Shown in pieces: positions 26,055 through 36,259 of a stretch of 64,000 nt of DNA; the stretch's first letter is position 1; every line of letters starts with the position of its first letter. Under the pieces are notes generated by a model that ran no database searches, was not told where the DNA came from, and saw nothing but the letters and a program-made list of their open reading frames with translations. Position numbers and translations under genes: made by a program. This stretch comes from Periconia sp. R9002 (taxonomy: Eukaryota > Ascomycota > Dothideomycetes > Pleosporales > Periconiaceae): contig JAMAHW010000033.1 in NCBI GenBank assembly GCA_023627715.1, forward strand, positions 62,001 to 126,000, in the 5' to 3' direction.

Positions 26055-28160
26055 ATGGATCGCCTTCCCAAGTTCTCCAGAATCACGGCACATTGTCGCA
26101 GCCTCAACGACCCAACAGCAACACAGGCATCGAAGCAAGCAGAATCTACCGACAAAGATACGAGCGACAACCGGAGCAAACACGAATCCATTCCACGAAA
26201 CAAGCAGCCATCTTCACATCTCCCCGTCGTCTTTGACCGAGGAGTCCCTGATCCATACCTCGCTCACCACGATGATCGATACTGGAACGGTGTGCTCGTT
26301 GAAGGAGACGCCTCGCATTATGACACCACCAACACCACTCCAACCCAACCATCGAAACGGTCCCGCGATATCGCGAATCGCACAATCCAGCAAAACACAC
26401 GCGAGTATAAACGTAAAGGGAAAGAAGCTGTGAAGCCGACACATCACCATCCCACTCCTTCAATCCCTGATCCAAGCACATTTCAACATGACGAGAAATC
26501 CTACCGGCAACGTCGACCTTGGTTAAGAACCACCGATTCCATCTTTACGACGGATGCTCCCCCACATAAATCCCCAGACCAAACCCCACCCATCACGCCA
26601 ACAACCCCCAACATCTCTATCGCTTGCCCTTCCACCACCATCCTACCCACCGACTCCCCGGTCCTGATCTACGGCTCGCGTGGGCAGCGGCGTCGCGTTT
26701 TCATGTATCCGAATACAAGTCCCACTGCGGATACTCAAACCAGACAGGTCCATTCGTCGACGCCGTCGTCGCAGAGTACCGGTTCAGATAGGACCGTCAT
26801 CCCTATTGCAGCCCGGCAAGTCAAAGTCGCAGCGCCGTGTCGATGTTCATCGCCGCGTTTCTCTCTCGCCCAAGTCTGTACCGTTTGTAATCAAAGAGGA
26901 GAGAGAGGGTGGGATGGTGTGGTTGGTGGAGCGGGATGGTTTGAAGTGAAGTCTGGTGGGGAGGGATATAACGAGGGTAATGGCGAGAAAAATATAAGGG
27001 GAAGCCCAAACGATGTCGAAGGTGGTAAGCCCGCAGCAGCTGGGAGACACCTCCGCGGCGGGAGCGGTGGTGCGGAGAAACGAGTGTGGCCGTTTGAAGA
27101 TGGACGAACGCGCGCGTATAGACCGCCTTCTGTGCATACAGTACCGGACACGCCCCCGCAGTCTCATGTATCGATTCCGCGGTTTCACGATGAGGAGAGG
27201 CAGGTAGGGATGCGTAGGCGCGATGGAAATGATGGACACGGGATAGCTGCTCCTGGGGCATCAGGTATTGATGGATTGAGAGGATTTACATTCCCTTTCC
27301 AGACGTCGTCGAGAAGGGATAGTGGGCTACCTACGCTCACATACTCGCGATACTACGATCATGATGCGGTCATGAACTCTGCATCCCCCGGTCTGACGTT
27401 TCAGAGTAATACATCGACATACTCTTCACGCACCATACATACCGATACCCAACGTGCGAATGCTGGATGGCGAGAGTGCGAAGACAGAGCGCGAGAGCTC
27501 GAAGCGGTCGTAGATGCGATGGAGGGAGAAATGACGCAGCTATCAGAAGAAAACAAGGCATTATGGGAGGCGGTACAATCTTGCGACCGCATTTTGAAAG
27601 TTGTGCGGGAGCGAGACATGAGTATCTACTATGGATTGCATCGGGCTTTATTGAGGGTGTGGCTTCAAGGCGATAGGGATGAGCTGGGGGAAGAGCGCAG
27701 AAATGGAGATTTCGAGAGGGTTCCTTTGCGAAGATGGGATAGAAGAAGCAGTGCGGATGGGTTGGACGCGTATAGAGGTCGACGACACGAGAAAGCGAGG
27801 GAGAAGACGAAGGGTAGGCGTCGACTTTCGTGGCTCAGGAACTTCTTCCGGAAGACTTTGTTTGCGAGTTTGCGCCCGTCGTATCACAAGCAGGGTAGGA
27901 GTCCTGCGCGCCAGTACCTGTTCGAGAGCGGAACTGGGTCGCAGGTTTGGGCTGTTTCTGACGAAATGAAATGTCTGATTGACGGTCATGGCCTGTGGTG
28001 TGTGCAAGAATCGCCCCCACCCTCGTTGATACAAGAATTGGCGTCTTTGTTGGAATTTGCGCAGTCGCATATGCAGAGGCTGGATGAGGATGTTGTTGAG
28101 TTTGAGGAGAGAGAGGGGTATTGTAGGGAGTTGAGATATGAGAGGTTGACTGGGTGTTAA
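26055..28160 (+). CDS. Large hypothetical protein with coiled coil
   Basis: Single open frame, 701 aa from MDRLPKFSRITAHC; an upstream in-frame ATG at 25953 would give 735 aa. I do not recognise the family. Residues 1-450 are low-complexity and likely disordered, rich in Ser, Pro, Thr, Arg and His. A Cys-rich pair of motifs (APCRCSSPRF and AQVCTVCNQRG, about residues 255-280) could bind metal. A coiled coil runs from RARELEAVVDAMEGEMTQLS to about residue 540, followed by a basic stretch (RRRLSWLRNFFRKTLF) and a short helical C-terminus. No intron is needed. Possibly a cytoskeletal, septal or scaffold protein, but that is a guess. Confidence 0.6.
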   Translation: MDRLPKFSRITAHCRSLNDPTATQASKQAESTDKDTSDNRSKHESIPRNKQPSSHLPVVFDRGVPDPYLAHHDDRYWNGVLVEGDASHYDTTNTTPTQPSKRSRDIANRTIQQNTREYKRKGKEAVKPTHHHPTPSIPDPSTFQHDEKSYRQRRPWLRTTDSIFTTDAPPHKSPDQTPPITPTTPNISIACPSTTILPTDSPVLIYGSRGQRRRVFMYPNTSPTADTQTRQVHSSTPSSQSTGSDRTVIPIAARQVKVAAPCRCSSPRFSLAQVCTVCNQRGERGWDGVVGGAGWFEVKSGGEGYNEGNGEKNIRGSPNDVEGGKPAAAGRHLRGGSGGAEKRVWPFEDGRTRAYRPPSVHTVPDTPPQSHVSIPRFHDEERQVGMRRRDGNDGHGIAAPGASGIDGLRGFTFPFQTSSRRDSGLPTLTYSRYYDHDAVMNSASPGLTFQSNTSTYSSRTIHTDTQRANAGWRECEDRARELEAVVDAMEGEMTQLSEENKALWEAVQSCDRILKVVRERDMSIYYGLHRALLRVWLQGDRDELGEERRNGDFERVPLRRWDRRSSADGLDAYRGRRHEKAREKTKGRRRLSWLRNFFRKTLFASLRPSYHKQGRSPARQYLFESGTGSQVWAVSDEMKCLIDGHGLWCVQESPPPSLIQELASLLEFAQSHMQRLDEDVVEFEEREGYCRELRYERLTGC

Positions 28161-28190
28161 GGTTGTTGTGGTGGTATTTTCTCACTTCTT

Positions 28191-28206
28191 CCCCCCCCCC
28201 CCCCCC
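28191..28206. repeat. Homopolymer C run
   Basis: Sixteen C in a row followed by G and a T run, in the 3' flank of the preceding gene; length may be affected by sequencing. Confidence 0.9.
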
Positions 28207-28380
28207 GTTTTTTTTCCATGTTCCCCTTCTGTTTTCCTTTTTCTCTTTGTAACAGTTGTGCCGAAAGTAAAGTAAATAAATAAACTTTCTCATGAGTATC
28301 CTGTTATTCATCCTTCATTGAAACTGGAAAGATACGTGAAAAGCAATGTAAATAAAACGACAGAAGCGACACGCATTCCG

Positions 28381-29082
28381 TTACAACACCTCCTTCAGCC
28401 CCTTCATCGGCTTAAACACTTCAAGCACTCTGCCGCCAGCTTTCCGGCGTGCTTCAATCTTATATTGTCTCATGAACAACACCTCCATCCGCGATTTACC
28501 AAAAATTTGGTCGAAATCCTCCACCATTGTCTCTAGAAGGTATTCATCCGTGTACTCCGATGCTGTCCACGTAACGGGGAAAATAATCTTCTCGAGGTTT
28601 GGGAAATCCCCAGGTTCGACACAATGAGTATGCTCCTCCTCGATTGTACATTTTTTGCTTTCGCATTCTATGGTTTCAAAGGTAAATCGAAAAAGGCGCA
28701 GGACTTTAATTGAAGCTAGCAATCGACTGTTGATGTCGCTCTTTATGGTGGTGGGGAAGGCTTCCGCTGGCGTATACAGAATCGATAATATGCAGCGACT
28801 ATACATCATTGGATGCAGCTCGTTGTATATTTGACGACTGGTTCTGAGCAAGGCGTTTATGGTGGGGATAGTCTCTGGGTTGAGAGCACAGTTCTTCACA
28901 TATGGGCTTAGGGGTTTTTCGGTTGAGTAGTTAAGCAGAACACATTTTTCCTGATTCCTGTCGTACTTTATGAAGATTGGGTAGACGCCCAGAAGATTTT
29001 GGTAGATTTGGTTTCGCAGTTCTCCGGGTAGACGGAAAAGTGGGGCAAGGGCAGTTGCTGGATTGGATTCAGATATCTTCAT
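28381..29082 (-). CDS. 2EXR/F-box-like domain protein
   Basis: Single exon, 233 aa, from the ATG of MKISESNPATALAP. The open frame continues upstream but that part (phenylalanine-rich, no motif) looks like leader. The family signature APLFRLPGELRNQIYQNLLG is at residues 11-30, with LLRTSRQIYNELHPMMYSRC as the second element. It shares a closely similar layout with the gene at 29608 (same strand, LLASIKVLRLFRF versus LLASIRTLRMPQ; similar 'NLEKIIFPVT/NLEKLILFTM'), so the two are tandem paralogues. Confidence 0.78.
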   Translation of the reverse strand: MKISESNPATALAPLFRLPGELRNQIYQNLLGVYPIFIKYDRNQEKCVLLNYSTEKPLSPYVKNCALNPETIPTINALLRTSRQIYNELHPMMYSRCILSILYTPAEAFPTTIKSDINSRLLASIKVLRLFRFTFETIECESKKCTIEEEHTHCVEPGDFPNLEKIIFPVTWTASEYTDEYLLETMVEDFDQIFGKSRMEVLFMRQYKIEARRKAGGRVLEVFKPMKGLKEVL

Positions 29083-29607
29083 GGTGGTGACGTAGTACTT
29101 TGAGAAGACCGAAAAGTGAAACCCGATAGTATCAATATATAATGTTTGTGGTCCAAAGAATTTCCTCGCAACTCTGTGAAGTGAAATGAAGTGTGGTGTT
29201 CGGAAAGAGAGAGCAATGGTCGACAAGGCGGTAAGGACAAGTACACCAGGAGTCAAGAGTCTCGGACCGGAATTGGGAAACTAGGCGAAGGACCTCGGCG
29301 AGAACCCCCGCGATAATCAATATTATAAACCGTCTGGTTCGGAATTGCTCTATCTCTCTGTACTGTGCCATGAAGCATCTTCTTTTGAATTTTGCCTCTC
29401 TTTAATTATAGATACGATGATGCTTGGTCACTGTGCGCCTTCCGGTGTTGCATATTTAGACAGCATTGAGGTCATTGGAATATTCGTGCCAAATAAGCGC
29501 TGAACGGCATTCGTGTCACATTACCAAATTCACAGCCTCTTATATTAGACAATCGTTGTATTTTAACAAGATGCTAGAGATGTGTGCAATTGCAACATTT
29601 TAAGTTC
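29083..29607. other. Intergenic between two 2EXR-like paralogues
   Basis: About 525 bp, promoter of the gene at 28381 and 3' flank of the gene at 29608. Nothing else supported. Confidence 0.5.
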
Positions 29608-30345
29608 TCAAAGGAGACTCTCCAACAGGACTGGCGTCTCAAACACTTCAGTCCTCCCGTTCGCATTACGACGACCTGCAATACCCACATCGCTCTCCAA
29701 CAAAATCTCTAAATTGGATTTCTCAAAATCATTCCCTATCTTCTTTGCCAGCTGGTTGATAGTATCGACAATGTTATCGGCGGTGTCGGCTCTACCGCCA
29801 ATCGACTCCTCGGCTTCCTCGTCTGTAAAGAATAAATCCCAGGCGGTCCCATCGGTCATCGTAAAGAGGATCAATTTTTCAAGGTTAGGGAAGATTTCCG
29901 TAAGCCGACCCAGTTGCAGTATATCTTTGACCTCGTGTTGCGGCATGCGGAGCGTCCGAATGGAAGCCAGCAGAGTGTGGTCTACCTCGGACACAAACCT
30001 CGTAGCCCACCTGGGCAGCCCTCTGGAACTGATCGTAAAAATGCAACGGCTGTAAAGAAATGGCAAGCACTCATCTAATGTCTTCCGACAGGCTTTAGCC
30101 AGTGCGTAACCGTTTCGAAATTCCCCGTAAGGCGTCCATTCGTCGATACGGTGGGAGTGATGTTGCATAACGATAGAAATTCGGTAGACATCGAAGAAGT
30201 ACACGTAAATTTTATTTCGCAGTTCCCCCGGTAGATTTAAGAACGGTGACTTTATTTGGATCCCCTCTCGATTCTGCACCGTTGCCATCGGGTCGAAGGC
30301 GTCTCGCGAGCATTCCTGCGCGTGGGGTGGCTCTTCTTGCTCCAT
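29608..30345 (-). CDS. 2EXR/F-box-like domain protein
   Basis: Single exon, 245 aa, from MEQEEPPHAQEC. The signature SPFLNLPGELRNKIYVYFF lies near residues 33-51, followed by LAKACRKTLDECLPFLYSRC. A later NLEKLILFTMTDGTAWDLFF block parallels the neighbour at 28381. Likely a tandem duplicate of that gene. Divergent from the Zn2Cys6 factor at 30642 with 296 bp between starts. Confidence 0.78.
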   Translation of the reverse strand: MEQEEPPHAQECSRDAFDPMATVQNREGIQIKSPFLNLPGELRNKIYVYFFDVYRISIVMQHHSHRIDEWTPYGEFRNGYALAKACRKTLDECLPFLYSRCIFTISSRGLPRWATRFVSEVDHTLLASIRTLRMPQHEVKDILQLGRLTEIFPNLEKLILFTMTDGTAWDLFFTDEEAEESIGGRADTADNIVDTINQLAKKIGNDFEKSNLEILLESDVGIAGRRNANGRTEVFETPVLLESLL

Positions 30346-30641
30346 TTCTCATCGATAGGGTGTTATTGTACAGTTTCTTGACTGCGAAGAAAAATAGTTG
30401 CGTGCAACTGGGCGTATATCGTCAAGTTTTCAATTATAGACATATGGTTGTTGCCTAGTCATCCAGCTGCGCATCTCACAGCTGCGCAGCCACGCTATAC
30501 CAAAATAGCCTAGCCTCTGCCACGACTCACTTCTAAGTTCATGGTGGACTTAGAGCGGCGAGGGAATATGCATCAGATTACCAACCTCCCTTCGTCTCCT
30601 ACGCTGTAGCTCTGTTCAACCTTGCTTGCACCTGAATTATT

Positions 30642-33252
30642 ATGGAAAATACTCACGATTCTTATGACAGGTACGGGCGACCTTTACGCCCGCTTCTTCC
30701 AGCCAGCCGGAGGGCTCGTAAGGTAGACCCTGCACCGCCAACAGCCAGGAGATCCCGAGTCTTAAACGCATGCTCCAGTTGTAGGACACGGAAAACTAAG
30801 GTAGGATAGCGAGACTTTTTGTATGCGCCTTATTAGCTGCCTGATTAACTATCCTTAGTGCAGCGCCGAGCGTCCAAAGTGTAGCAAATGTATCTCTTAC
30901 GATACCTTGTGCGAATACGCAGACACTTCACTGCAGCAAAGATACGATAATCTTCGCAGCAAGCAGAATACGTACGAAGAGTTGTTCAACCAGCTTGTAA
31001 CGATGCCTGAAAACGAGTCACTCGATATGCTTCGGCGCATCAGAGCAGGCAATGATACCAGATATTCGTCAATTTGTTCATTACATGCGCAAGTCACCCA
31101 CGATACCTCCGAGGCTCCTATACATGGGTCACCGCACAAGGTGTTGAAACGAAAGGTTGAGCGATTAGAGGAAAGGTCTAATAGCGTGACTAATCTCTAC
31201 GGGTTACTACAGCACTCATCAGAGCATGGAGCGGATGAGTTATTTGAACATATACGCCGAAGCATGTCACCGGATGATGTGCCTATATTCACAGGACAGC
31301 TTCTCAACCGATCTCCTTCTCTCAACCAGACAAATCGGGCTATTCTACCCCCAACTAGTTCTTCTGTTGAATTCGAATTGGTTGTGTTACACTCAAACGC
31401 TTATCCTGCCTTGATACCTCTAGATGTTGCTTCAACCAATCTGGAACTGCTTGGTGTTACACCTTTCCGTCATCTGACCCGCGGACAACGATATTCATAT
31501 TCGATGGGAGATGACACGGACCCTACCTTCGAGCATGGTCACCAATCCCGCTTGACACAGTTTCCAACCCTCGACTGGGACACTCGGTTTGACAGCAGAA
31601 GTGCGAGCTCTTCAAATAATTATGTTGACGCTCGCTTAGACCACATACATGTACGACGTTGGACGGATGTAGCTATAACAGATGACCTAGCAGCTCGCGC
31701 TTTAGATTTGTACTTGGTGAACGATACGCCCTGGTGGGCATACTTTGACATCGACCTCTTCCTACAGGACATGGTCAGTGGCGAGGTTCAGTTTTGTACG
31801 CGACTTCTTGTAAACTCTGTCCTTGCGTGGGCATGCGTATGTGTGGCCAAGGCATCTTGAGTAGGTTTTGTGCTAATATTTTGTTTAGCAAAGCTATGCC
31901 TACTATGAGCCTGCTGCGATGCCGCTGGTTTGTAAATTTCTGAATGAAGCTTCACAGATTTATGAAAAAGAGAAAGAGAGTGATAGCTTGACAACTGTGG
32001 CGGCAACTGCGCTCATGTCTATGGCTTGGATCATGCAGGGCAAAGACAAGACTGCTGGGGCATTGTTGGTCGAGAATGCGAGGATGGCAGAACGTCTTCA
32101 TTTATACAATGCTTCATCATATACCTCGTCAGGCCCACTGGATCTCCAGAACGAGGACATTAGAGCAGCAGCCGCAGCTACAGCCTGGGGATCGTTTAAT
32201 TTCCAGATGTGAGCAGGACTAAATTATCATGTCGAAAATTGCTAACTTGAGGATAGACTTATGTCTACGAGCTATCACCGCAATTCACTTGCGAAGACTG
32301 CCCCAAATCTGCCTATTCCTGGTGATATACATGCGAATGACTCGAATAGACGACCTCTTCCCCCTTACCAAGGCCAAGTTTATACCTCTGTTTGCAAGTT
32401 TTGGTTAATCGTCTACGAGATGACCACTGAGTACTTTGGCAAAAATCAAATAACATTACATACTGCAGAACTGATCTTTCAAAAGCTGTTAGCTTGGTCA
32501 GACTGTCTTGAAGACTGCGTCAAGCGCGGCGAGCATGCTACAGACGGAGTGACCTACCTCCAGTACGATATGTCATACCCTTTAATATTCTAAGGCTGAT
32601 CGAGCTTAGTATCTGGTTCCATACTATCGTATTGGACCTTTTCCGGCCTTTCGCAAATTCAAAACCTCAGCTAAAACTTACCATACTTGCCGGGAACAGC
32701 GCAACACCAGCTAAGGTAATTGAAGCATCCATAGAGCAACTAAAAAGGCTTATTTACTCCTACCGGGCATCTTCAAAGTCCGCAAACTACAGCATTATCT
32801 GGCAACGCGGCATGCTTTACCTCGTTAATTACGTTCTATATAATTTTACCTACAAAGAAGCACCATTTTACTTCTTACTATGTATGCGCGGCTATCAGAA
32901 TCTTGCACAGATTGCTCCCTTTATCAGGGGGCTCGTGCAGGGCATTGCTACTATGGCTGTGAAGCTTGGGACACTATTGCCAGAGGGCGCTTTAAAGCTT
33001 TTTGAAGACATAGAATCCGAAGGCTGGCGTTGCCACGAATACATGAGTACCTACCCGGTTGACTTATTTTCTTCTACGGTTGACCCCGAAACAGCCACTC
33101 TAGAGCATCTCATCCACGAGTTCAAAAAAATGAAAGATCTAACAGCTGAAGATTCGGAAGTTCCTGAGGGTTGGAGAGGTGAAGATGCAGCGTTATTCAC
33201 TACTCTACTAGATAAAGAAAATGAGGCTGATATGGCTGACCTGCTGTCATAG
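30642..33252 (+). CDS. Zn2Cys6 fungal-specific transcription factor
   Basis: Five exons, join(30642..30800,30859..31836,31889..32208,32257..32562,32610..33252), 801 aa; introns of 58, 52, 48 and 47 nt. The DNA-binding domain is split by intron 1: ACSSCRTRKTK then CSAERPKCSKCISYDTLCEY, spacing C-x2-C-x6-C-x6-C-x2-C-x6-C. A short linker (DTSLQQRYDNLRSKQNTYEE) may be a dimerisation coil. The middle homology region spans roughly residues 270-650, with the usual LVNSVLAWACQSYAYYEPAA and LHIWFHTIVLDLFRPF landmarks, each restored only by splicing. The last part is acidic. Likely a nuclear activator; targets are unknown, though the thiolase-like gene at 33686 converges on it. Confidence 0.88.
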
Positions 33253-33685
33253 TAGTTGTAACTTAAATTCTCACTTTAATTTCGCATTAGTTACTAGTGC
33301 ATACTGATTTTAGACTCTATTTGATGTCTTGCCCAGTTTATAGATATGGGTAAATTTAATAAAAGGCTTTTTGAAAGTTTTAAGTACGTTGATTATTTCG
33401 AAGGTACCTCCATAGTATGTACCTCTACTGGCTTACCCTCGCCATGGCGAATGGAAAGGTGGCAAATTGCTACCGGCACTAGATAAGATAGCTAACCTAT
33501 ATTAGCCCTAACTTTATAGATATTGCGAAATGTATAGATAATTAGGAGGAGGGGGGTAGAGGTATATATAGCTACAACCTATAAGATCACTACTCTCTAA
33601 GCTATATATACTAAACAATTATAATTAATTACATTTATCTATCAAAAATTCCTTAGTAGAATAAGGGTATCAACTAATAATACCA
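33253..33685. other. AT-rich intergenic spacer
   Basis: Strongly AT-rich with many TA steps (33530-33680) and no coding potential; it looks like the product of repeat-induced point mutation acting on old repeat DNA. Confidence 0.4.
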
Positions 33686-35627
33686 CTATAAAGCTGGGAC
33701 ATCATCAAATGTAAACATTCCTCTCTCTCCATCTTGCTTCACCCATCCAGACTTTCCCACAACCTCAGCGTTTCCACTCGCCAAGAGACGCAGGGCCTGT
33801 TCGTCGGCATGATTGGCTAGAACGCGTTCTCCGTTGGATTTGAGGCGCGCGACGATGTGGCCGCGAAGGGGGGCACCATTCCGGTGAAATTCAACGGTGT
33901 ATGTCTGATTGGTATTAGTAATCTTCGGATGTATTGTGAAAAGGCAAGATTCTGGTGTTTTCAAACGATGAAATCGAATCGAAAGAGCGTACCTCAACAA
34001 TAACCTCGCCCGAAGCTTCCGCACCTTCCGCAACGCCTTCTCTCAACTCCTCAGCAACGACCCCTTCGAGTGGGTTTTTCTCGGTATAACCACCATCACT
34101 TCTCGGTTCTGTACCTAACACAACAACATACTGATACGTCAACATTCCACCATTACACAGCACCAAACCCTTCTTCCCCTTTCCGCTTCTCAACGCCCGC
34201 GTCATCGCAGTTAGTGCATGCATACTGTAGTTGTTTCCGGCGCCGCCAAAACTCGTCAAGCCGCCGAGAAGGGTAAGCGCTTTCGATCCTCGAACGATGG
34301 GGAGTCCAAGGTGATTTGCAGCTAGTTTGGGCACGATGGGAAAGCATGAGTAGAGGTCGAGGAGATCGATTTGCTGGATGGACGTATTCGAGACCTCCAG
34401 CGCGGAATCGAGTGAGCGGGTTAAGGCGGAAGAGGTGTGGAAGTTGGGTCGTGTCCAAAAGGTCGCAGCCTCGGAGGTTCCAGCGCCGCCGAGCGGGTAA
34501 ATCCATTTTGAGGGGTGAATATTGAGGGCGCGAGCATGGGTCGTGGTGGTAAGGATGAGAGCTGAGGCTAGGTTGACTGTGTTGAAGGCGTTCATTAAGA
34601 GGGGGTCTGTTGTGGAACAAATTAATGTCTCTTTCGTACGGTTTTGAAGTAATGGGGGTCATCTTACAAGGCGAGCATATCATCCTATTATTCTTCCCTA
34701 TTGTTCCAATAACTTTCGCATCATGATATTTACCATAATTCCATGCGTACTGGTTCTCTGAAGCAATTTTCGAAAACTCGGCATACAGTTCCGCGCTTTC
34801 TTCATGGTTCTCCTTCAAAGACTGGCCGCGATGTGCGCGGAATGCATTTTCATACATGGGGTAGACGTGTATTGGTGCTCCAACCTTGTGTACAGCTCCG
34901 AGATCTGTGGTCCGGGGTGAGCGAGGAAGAATACATTTATGTCAAAGTTTAACTTACTCTTCTCTCCCAGAGTCTTGTCCGTAGGCGAGAAAACAGACTC
35001 AATCGCCTCCGCAGGCTCCGTCCATCCAGGCGGGGGAATCTTTCCAGCTTTCGCATAAGCCGTCACTGTTGCTTCAACATCAGCACTCGACTCAAACACG
35101 ATATTCGAGATAACAATGAATATCACATGACCGCACACATCCTTCGACCTTCACACGTCTCCTCGCCCCCTCTCCACGTTATCCCATTCCATCAAGTACT
35201 GATCCAAAAACAGTACATCGGAAGTGGAAAATGACGTACAGCTCGCCAATGCCTCCCCTCCACACACAACCGCAACCTTTGCTTCACCCCTTGCCAACCT
35301 CCTCGCCGCGTCATCAAGCAGCAGCCCCGGCTTATCCCCTCCATGCTCCGAATAATTTTTCCATCGCACCTTCTCTTTTACCCCTAATTTCTCTGCTAGG
35401 GAACCGGGGAGGTCCGGGTATGGCCACGTCCATGTGCGCACCACGTCTATGCTGTCAATTTGCGATTGTAGACTAGGTGGCCCTAAGGTCGGGGAGGCGT
35501 CTTGGATGGCACCAAGGACAGCCTCATGAATCAGATCCAAAGGTTCCTTTGCGATGTCCAGGGAGTCAGGGGAGTGCTGGTTCTTTATGTCGGAAACGCC
35601 GATTATTATGGGGGTTTCTAGGGTCAT
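33686..35627 (-). CDS. Thiolase-like protein (TLP1/SCP2-thiolase family)
   Basis: Five exons, complement(join(33686..33904,33993..34606,34668..34904,34958..35065,35240..35627)), 521 aa, all joins in frame. N-terminus MTLETPIIIGVSDIKNQ opens a thiolase fold; KVAVVCGGEALAS, PPPGWTEP, VGAPIHVYPMYENAFRAHRG and SKWIYPLGGAGTSEA are family blocks. NNYSMHALTAMTRALRSG and LCNGGMLTYQY lie in the C-terminal thiolase domain. The last exon (TYTVEFHRNGAPLRGHIVAR) fits the additional C-terminal beta domain of type-1 thiolase-like proteins. Where true thiolases carry the nucleophilic Cys, this protein reads YSEHGGDKPG, so classic Claisen/thiolytic chemistry is doubtful. Peroxisomal or cytosolic location is not clear; no PTS1 is present. 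Confidence 0.8.
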
Positions 35628-36259
35628 TGTTGATGGGTTGGTCTCTCTAGTTGTGCACCAGAAATCCGCACCGGAGTTTTTATTTATTTATCTTCTATTT
35701 GTAGATGGCCACTTCGAGGGTTATTTTCTTGAATCTGTATATCTGTTCATGGGATGTGCAGGTGTGTATATGGAGTTTGGGTAGCGTTGTGGGGTGTGTC
35801 TGGAGGTTAGACGACCTCAAGCCATGCCAAGCAGGGGTGAGCCAGTAATTAATTCTTTCGCTAACGTATTGTACTGCTAAGAACGAATTCGGGAAACTTC
35901 TTTTTGCTGCGTTCTTTAGCGCAAGCGAGGGATCGTGGTGCCTAGGGTTACTTTTCCTTATTCGTTCTTCACGCTGCAAGGCGGCCCTCGTAGCTTGGTA
36001 CAGGTATAGACGTTTTCAAAATTGGCTTCTACCTTTAACGCACTCTCTAAGCATTACCCCGCCAAGGCCCGTGCACACGCTTTCCCTCAAATGGTAACGC
36101 TTAGTATCTAGAAACCTGATCACTCGGAGCACTAAACATATTCTGCCCTGTCAGAATCTAGTAATGTCCCTCCTTCTATCCTGTGGTACGGCGCACACGG
36201 ACGACCCTCGAGACGAGAAAAGGCGAAACCCAAATTCCATTTATCTCGTTTAGATAAGA
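35628..36259. other. Intergenic, no gene seen
   Basis: Promoter of the thiolase-like gene and 5' flank of the oxygenase pseudogene. Small ORFs here have no support. Confidence 0.5.

Noticed and set aside
35066..35239. Extension of thiolase-like exon 1 to the stop at 35151
   Set aside because: It leaves the protein truncated; splicing GTACGT to ACAG restores the family sequence in frame.
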